From Rubrivivax sp. (GTDB lineage Bacteria; Pseudomonadota; Gammaproteobacteria; Burkholderiales; Burkholderiaceae_C): a stretch of DNA of 64,000 nt. The number at the start of each line of letters is the position of its first letter. The first letter of the stretch is position 1. The DNA is taken from contig JAJTDM010000027.1 of assembly GCA_021300575.1 (NCBI GenBank), positions 1 to 64,000 of the forward strand, given 5' to 3'. Of the stretch, positions 59,785-64,000 are shown piece after piece. The notes under the pieces are model-generated. The model did not search any database and was not told where the DNA came from. It saw only the letters and a program-made list of their open reading frames with translations. The translations under genes were made by a program, and so were the position numbers.

Positions 59785-60069
59785 TTGAACCGTCTGGTTC
59801 TGCAAGCATCGTTGGCTGAGCGGGGCGCGCTTCGCTACACACCCGCCGGTCTGCCGGCGCTCGATCTGCAACTGCAGCATGAGTCCGAGGTGTCGCACGA
59901 AGGGCAGGCTCGCAAGGTGACGCTGGAATTGCGTGCCGTGGTGATCGGGTCGCTGGTGTCCAAAGTGGCGGCTCTGTCACTGGGTTCACCTCTCACGGCT
60001 TCGGGATTCCTGGCACCGGCCCGAAACGGCAAAGGCATTCTGTTTCACATCACGGACCTGGCCCTGTGA
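59785..60069 (+). CDS. priB: Primosomal replication protein N (PriB)
   Basis: A 94-aa OB-fold single-strand DNA-binding protein for replication restart with PriA. It has NRLVLQASLAERGALRYTPAG and ESEVSHEGQARKVTLELRAV. The start is TTG 59785. It lies between S6 and S18 genes, as in Beta- and Gammaproteobacteria. Confidence 0.95.
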   Translation: MNRLVLQASLAERGALRYTPAGLPALDLQLQHESEVSHEGQARKVTLELRAVVIGSLVSKVAALSLGSPLTASGFLAPARNGKGILFHITDLAL

Positions 60070-60117
60070 GTTGGCCGGTCCGGCACAGTTCAACGTTTCA
60101 GTATCAAGGAGTTCACC

Positions 60118-60408
60118 ATGCCCCCACCACGCGGTAAAGGCAAGTTTTCCAAGGACAAGCGCCCCAAGCGCAACCAGCAGTCGCTGCTGTTCCGGCGCAA
60201 GCGGTTCTGCCGCTTCACGGTTGCCGGCGTCGAAGAGATCGACTACAAGGACGTCGACATCCTGCGTGACTTCATCGGTGAGAACGGCAAGATCACGCCC
60301 GCTCGCCTGACCGGCACGCGCGCCATCTACCAGCGGCAACTGACCACCGCCATCAAGCGCGCGCGCTTCCTGGCCCTGGTGCCGTACTCTGATCTCCACA
60401 AGGTCTGA
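60118..60408 (+). CDS. rpsR: 30S ribosomal protein S18
   Basis: A 96-aa basic protein with the S18 signature [24 protein letters not shown]. The N-terminus [20 protein letters not shown] is a basic extension. AAGGAG at 60106-60111 precedes the ATG. It partners S6 on the 30S platform. Confidence 0.98.
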   Translation: MPPPRGKGKFSKDKRPKRNQQSLLFRRKRFCRFTVAGVEEIDYKDVDILRDFIGENGKITPARLTGTRAIYQRQLTTAIKRARFLALVPYSDLHKV

Positions 60409-60418
60409 GGAGACTGAC

Positions 60419-60871
60419 ATGCAAGTGATTCTTCTGGACAAGGTGGCCAACCTGGGCAACCTGGGTGATGTGGTCAAGGTCAAGGACGGCTACGCCCGCA
60501 ACTTCCTGATTCCCACACGCCGTGCGCGCCGCGCCACGGATGCGGCACTCAAGGAATTTGAGGCGCGCCGGGTCGAACTGGAAAAGGTGGCCGCAGAGAA
60601 ACTGGCCGCCGCGCAGGCACTGGGTGCGCAGATCTCTGGCAAGGTGGTGCGCATTGCTCAAAAGGCGGGCGTGGATGGACGTCTTTTTGGCTCGGTGACC
60701 AACCACGACATCGCCGAAGCCCTGACCAAGATGGGTCTGGGTGTGGCCAAGGCGCAAGTGCGTATGCCGGCGGGCCCATTGAAGACGGTGGGTGAGTTCA
60801 CCGTGGCCGTGGCCGCGCACACGGACGTCGTGGTCGACGTCTCCGTGCAGGTGGTTGCTCAAGCCGATTGA
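60419..60871 (+). CDS. rplI: 50S ribosomal protein L9
   Basis: The 150-aa product has [29 protein letters not shown] (read in part), a long connecting helix, and the C-terminal [21 protein letters not shown]. It is the last gene of the S6 operon; dnaB, which often follows in relatives, is not here. Confidence 0.98.
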   Translation: MQVILLDKVANLGNLGDVVKVKDGYARNFLIPTRRARRATDAALKEFEARRVELEKVAAEKLAAAQALGAQISGKVVRIAQKAGVDGRLFGSVTNHDIAEALTKMGLGVAKAQVRMPAGPLKTVGEFTVAVAAHTDVVVDVSVQVVAQAD

Positions 60872-60925
60872 GCCTGCGCGCTGAATGGCCGCAAGCCCTT
60901 CGGCGCTTTGCGGCCCCTCGGACTC

Positions 60926-60952
60926 AAGGCCGGCGCTAGCCGGCCTTTTTTC
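60926..60952 (+). terminator. Intrinsic terminator of the rpsF-rplI operon
   Basis: A perfect 9-bp stem AAGGCCGGC / GCCGGCCTT with loop GCTA, running into a seven-base T tract. It lies 54 bp after the rplI stop. Confidence 0.9.
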
Positions 60953-60977
60953 CGCTCCGCTGCCGCTGGGCGGCTTC

Positions 60978-60983
60978 TAGAAT
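60978..60983 (+). promoter_or_regulatory. Candidate phaR promoter -10
   Basis: TAGAAT lies 32 bp before the phaR ATG and just after the rplI operon terminator. PhaR commonly represses its own gene; no operator can be named here. The -35 is unclear. Confidence 0.35.
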
Positions 60984-61015
60984 CCAGCGCAAGTCTGCAC
61001 CGGGAGAAACGCACC

Positions 61016-61612
61016 ATGGCCCCACAACGACGTGCTGCGGCTTCGGCTGCGGCAACCCCGCCGCCTGCGGGGCCACGGGTGCTGAAGAAGTACCCCAACC
61101 GCCGGCTCTACGACACGCAGTCCAGCAGTTACATCACACTGGCTGACGTGAAGCGCATGGTGATGCAGGGCGATCCCTTCGAGGTGCGGGAGGCCAAGAC
61201 AGGGGAAGACCTGACCCGCAGCATCCTGCTGCAGATCATCCTGGAAGAGGAAACGGAGGGCATGCCCATCTTCTCCACCCAGATGTTGGCGCAGCTGATC
61301 CGCTTCTATGGCCACGCCATGCAGGGCATGATGGGGGCCTACCTGGAGAAGAACCTGCAGACTTTCGTGGAACTGCAGGCCCGTTTTGCCCCGCCGGCCA
61401 AGGGCCTGTACGACCCTGCAGCCTTCACCCCCGAGGCCTGGACCCACTGGCTGCAGGGTCAGTCGCCCACGATGATGCAGAACCTGATGAACCAGTACCT
61501 GGAGCAATCCGGTTCGTTGTTTGCGCAGATGCAGGAGCAACTGCAGCGCAACTCTGCGGGTTTGTTTGCAGGTATGCCCGGATTTCCGGGAAAGCCCCCC
61601 GCTCAGCCTTGA
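61016..61612 (+). CDS. phaR: Polyhydroxyalkanoate synthesis repressor PhaR
   Basis: A DNA-binding regulator that senses PHA and controls phasin genes. The 198-aa product has the N-terminal PHB_acc_N domain VLKKYPNRRLYDTQSSSYIT and DVKRMVMQGDPFEVREAKTG, then the PHB_acc domain (FSTQMLAQLIRFYGHAMQGMMG). The C-terminal third is Gln/Met/Pro-rich. It implies that the organism stores polyhydroxyalkanoate. ATG 61016 is used, since upstream codons cross the terminator. Confidence 0.95.
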   Translation: MAPQRRAAASAAATPPPAGPRVLKKYPNRRLYDTQSSSYITLADVKRMVMQGDPFEVREAKTGEDLTRSILLQIILEEETEGMPIFSTQMLAQLIRFYGHAMQGMMGAYLEKNLQTFVELQARFAPPAKGLYDPAAFTPEAWTHWLQGQSPTMMQNLMNQYLEQSGSLFAQMQEQLQRNSAGLFAGMPGFPGKPPAQP

Positions 61613-61661
61613 GCAACGTGGCCCTTTGCCGGCTCGCCGCTGAGGCCCCTGAAACAAGCAG

Positions 61662-63062
61662 ATGACCGACCCACAACCTCTTCAGCCGCCACGCCCGGCA
61701 CCGAGCATCGGCTTTGTTTCGCTGGGCTGCCCGAAGGCGCTGACGGATTCCGAACTGATCCTGACCCAGCTGCGTGCCGAGGGTTACGAGACCCGCAAGA
61801 CCTTCGCGGGAGCCGACCTGGTCATCGTCAACACCTGCGGGTTCATTGACGATGCGGTCAAGGAGAGCCTGGACACCATCGGCGAAGCCTTGGCGGAGAA
61901 CGGGCGTGTCATCGTCACGGGTTGCCTGGGCGCCAAAGCCGGGCACAGTGGCGGCAACCTGATTCGTGAAGTGCACCCCAAGGTGCTGGCCGTCACCGGC
62001 CCTCATGCGACACAAGAGGTGATGGACGCGGTGCATCTGCACGTGCCCAAGCCCCACGATCCTTTCATCGATCTGGTGCCCGAGGCGCGAGGCGTGGCCG
62101 GCATCAAGCTCACCCCACGCCACTACGCGTACCTCAAGATCAGCGAAGGCTGCAACCACCGTTGCACCTTCTGCATCATCCCTAGCATGCGCGGCGACCT
62201 CGTGTCGCGCCCCATTGGTGATGTGCTCAATGAGGCGCGGGCGCTGTTCGACTCTGGTGTCAAGGAGCTGCTCGTCATCAGCCAGGACACCAGCGCTTAC
62301 GGGGTGGACGTCAAGTACCGTACCGGCTTCTGGGACGGCCAGCCCGTCAAGACGCGGCTGGTGGACCTGTGCGAGAGGCTGGCCTTGCTGGCCGAGCCTT
62401 ACGGGGCCTGGGTGCGCTTGCATTACGTCTACCCCTACCCGCACGTGGACGAGGTGCTGCCGCTGATGGCCGAGGGCCGCATCCTTCCGTACCTGGACGT
62501 TCCGTTCCAGCATGCCCACCCCGACGTCCTCAAGCGCATGAAGCGCCCCGCCAGCGGGGAGCGCAACCTGGAGCGTCTGGAGCGTTGGCGCGCCGTCTGC
62601 CCGCAGTTGGTGGTGCGCTCCACCTTCATTGCCGGCTTTCCGGGTGAGACCGAGGCCGAGTTCGAAACCCTGCTCGACTTCATGCAGCAAGCACGCATCG
62701 ACCGCGCGGGGTGCTTTGCCTATTCCGCCGTGGAGGGTGCGGCAGCCAACCAGTTGCCCGGTCTGCTGCCTCTGGCCGAACGCGAACAGCGGCGTGCGCG
62801 CTTCATGGCGGTGGCCGAGCAGGTCTCGGCTGCCAAGTTGCGGGAGCGCGTGGGGGCCACCATGCAGGTGTTGGTGGATTCGGCGCCGGCCCTGGGCCGC
62901 AAGGGCGGAGCAGGGCGCTCTTATGCCGATGCACCCGAGATTGACGGTACCGTCCACCTGCTGCCGCCCGAGAAGGCCTCCAAGACCTTGAAGGTGGGCG
63001 AGTTCACCAAGGCCCGCGTGGTGGCCACGCAGGGCCACGATCTGGTGGCGCAGCCGATCTGA
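61662..63062 (+). CDS. rimO: Ribosomal protein S12 methylthiotransferase RimO
   Basis: A radical-SAM enzyme adding a methylthio group to an Asp of S12. The 466-aa product has the N-terminal MTTase domain with cluster cysteines ([24 protein letters not shown]), the radical-SAM motif CNHRCTFC at residues 164-171, and a C-terminal TRAM domain. The neighbour phaR is conserved in Burkholderiales. Confidence 0.97.
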   Translation: MTDPQPLQPPRPAPSIGFVSLGCPKALTDSELILTQLRAEGYETRKTFAGADLVIVNTCGFIDDAVKESLDTIGEALAENGRVIVTGCLGAKAGHSGGNLIREVHPKVLAVTGPHATQEVMDAVHLHVPKPHDPFIDLVPEARGVAGIKLTPRHYAYLKISEGCNHRCTFCIIPSMRGDLVSRPIGDVLNEARALFDSGVKELLVISQDTSAYGVDVKYRTGFWDGQPVKTRLVDLCERLALLAEPYGAWVRLHYVYPYPHVDEVLPLMAEGRILPYLDVPFQHAHPDVLKRMKRPASGERNLERLERWRAVCPQLVVRSTFIAGFPGETEAEFETLLDFMQQARIDRAGCFAYSAVEGAAANQLPGLLPLAEREQRRARFMAVAEQVSAAKLRERVGATMQVLVDSAPALGRKGGAGRSYADAPEIDGTVHLLPPEKASKTLKVGEFTKARVVATQGHDLVAQPI

Positions 63063-63118
63063 CAGCCCGCATGACGCGGTGGCGGCCCCTGAAGTCCAGT
63101 GCTGGAGACAAGCAAGAC

Positions 63119-64000
63119 ATGACGCAGAAACTCCCTGAACAGGCCGGCCTCGCCGGTCACGGCCTGACCCCTCAGGACCCCATCACCCAGCAGATCCACC
63201 ATCCGTACAGCCCGCCGACGGGGTTCGAGGCCTTTCCTCCTGCCGTGCACAAGGCGTCCACGGTCATGTTCAAGGATGTGGCAGCCCTGCGCTCGCGCAT
63301 GCTGCAGGGCAAGAAGGGTTACACCTACGGGCTGCACGGTACGCCCACCACCTACACCCTCGAGCAGCGCATCGCCAGCCTGGAAGGCGGGCTGCACTGC
63401 GAGTTGGCGCCCAGCGGGCTGGCTGCGATCACCATCGTCAACATGGCCTTTCTCAAGGCGGGTGACGAGGTGCTGCTGCCGGCCAACGTCTACGGCCCGT
63501 CCAAGGAGCAGGCGCGGGCCTTGCTCAGCCGATGGGGTATCTCGTGGCGCCTGTACGACCCGATGGACCCTGCCGGGCTGGCGGCCATGCTGCGCCCGAA
63601 CACCCGCCTGGTGTGGGTGGAGGCGCCGGGCTCGGTGACCATGGAGTTTCCTGACCTCACGGCGCTGGTGACGGCGGCCAAGTCACAAGGTGCGGTGTGT
63701 GCCTTGGACAACACCTGGGGGGCAGGTCTGGCCTTCAACGCCTTTGATGTCGGCGTGGACATCTCCATGCACGCGCTGACCAAGTACCCCTCAGGCGGGG
63801 CGGACGTGCTCATGGGCTCGGTCGTGACGCGCGATGAAGCGCTGCACCAGCGGATTCACCAGGCCCACGCCACCTTGGGCATCGGCGTGGCCGCGAACGA
63901 CTGTGAGCTGGTGCTGCGCTCGCTGCCCAGCATCCGGGTGCGCTATGACGCTCATGACCAGTCCGCGCGCTCGCTGGCGGCCTGGCTCGGCGGCCAGCCG
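63119..64000 (+). CDS. metC: Cystathionine beta-lyase (truncated by window edge)
   Basis: A PLP-dependent Cys/Met-metabolism enzyme. The first 294 residues are visible from ATG 63119 and the frame is open to the window end. It shows YTYGLHGTPTTYTLEQRIAS, APSGLAAITIVNMAFLKAGD, DNTWGAGLAF with the PLP-contacting Asp, and SMHALTKYPSGG, where Lys 222 would form the Schiff base. The family cleaves cystathionine to homocysteine in methionine synthesis; the beta-lyase assignment within it is by overall resemblance. Confidence 0.9.
   Translation, partial: MTQKLPEQAGLAGHGLTPQDPITQQIHHPYSPPTGFEAFPPAVHKASTVMFKDVAALRSRMLQGKKGYTYGLHGTPTTYTLEQRIASLEGGLHCELAPSGLAAITIVNMAFLKAGDEVLLPANVYGPSKEQARALLSRWGISWRLYDPMDPAGLAAMLRPNTRLVWVEAPGSVTMEFPDLTALVTAAKSQGAVCALDNTWGAGLAFNAFDVGVDISMHALTKYPSGGADVLMGSVVTRDEALHQRIHQAHATLGIGVAANDCELVLRSLPSIRVRYDAHDQSARSLAAWLGGQP

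Noticed and set aside
61425-63038. 537-codon frame antisense to rimO
   Set aside because: It is a shadow of rimO codon bias, and it crosses the phaR-rimO gap without any signal of its own.

Overview
The window is 64 kb of dense, high-GC chromosome from a betaproteobacterium, most likely a member of the Burkholderiales. The evidence is gene order. It contains the Burkholderiales blocks surE-pcm-nlpD, carA-carB-greA-yhbY-rlmE, scpB-rluB-ndk-rlmN-pilF-rodZ-ispG-hisS-yfgM-bamB-der-hfq-hflX-hflK-hflC-hisZ-purA, rpsB-tsf-pyrH-frr-uppS-cdsA-dxr-rseP-bamA-skp-lpxD-fabZ-lpxA-lpxB-rnhB, ppsR/ppsA, rpsF-priB-rpsR-rplI and phaR-rimO. PriB inside the S6 operon and a PHA regulator (PhaR) fit this placement. 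I do not assign a genus. I see no insertion sequence, prophage, CRISPR array or rRNA. There is one tRNA gene, Leu-CAG on the minus strand.

Layout. 0-6 kb: end of an HlyD-type adaptor gene, surE-pcm-nlpD, an orphan amino-acid-type binding protein where rpoS would be expected, then rlmD. 6-13.4 kb: a BAX-inhibitor-like membrane protein (minus strand), carA-carB, greA, and the divergent pair yhbY/rlmE. 13.4-32.8 kb: one long co-directional series covering chromosome segregation, rRNA modification, nucleotide metabolism, isoprenoid and tRNA charging enzymes, outer-membrane assembly (bamB), GTPases, Hfq and the HflKC membrane complex, ending with hisZ, purA and a phosphoribosyltransferase. 32.9-36.9 kb: tRNA-Leu, a broken RNase R gene and nnr. 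37-52 kb: translation factors, then envelope biogenesis (uppS, cdsA, dxr/rseP, bamA, skp, lpxD-fabZ-lpxA-lpxB). 52-59 kb: ppsR/ppsA, two uncharacterised small genes and a two-subunit sodium symporter. 59-64 kb: the S6/S18/L9 operon, phaR, rimO and the first part of metC.

The genes are almost all housekeeping. Start codons often overlap the previous stop (ATGA or GTGA), so most blocks are probably translationally coupled operons.

No clearly new defence or mobile system is visible. The most unusual signals are disruptions of conserved genes. rlmN and pilF are joined into one reading frame; so are dxr and rseP. In both cases the +1 frame contains a natural-looking C-terminus and a stop right at the junction. 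rnr lacks about 44 catalytic-domain codons, changes frame, and has no recognisable start codon. These are either real lesions or assembly errors, and should be settled against raw reads. Other points are the empty rpoS position, a terminator-bearing greA leader, a shared short promoter giving possible leaderless yhbY and rlmE messages, and a structured leader upstream of scpB at a synteny breakpoint.
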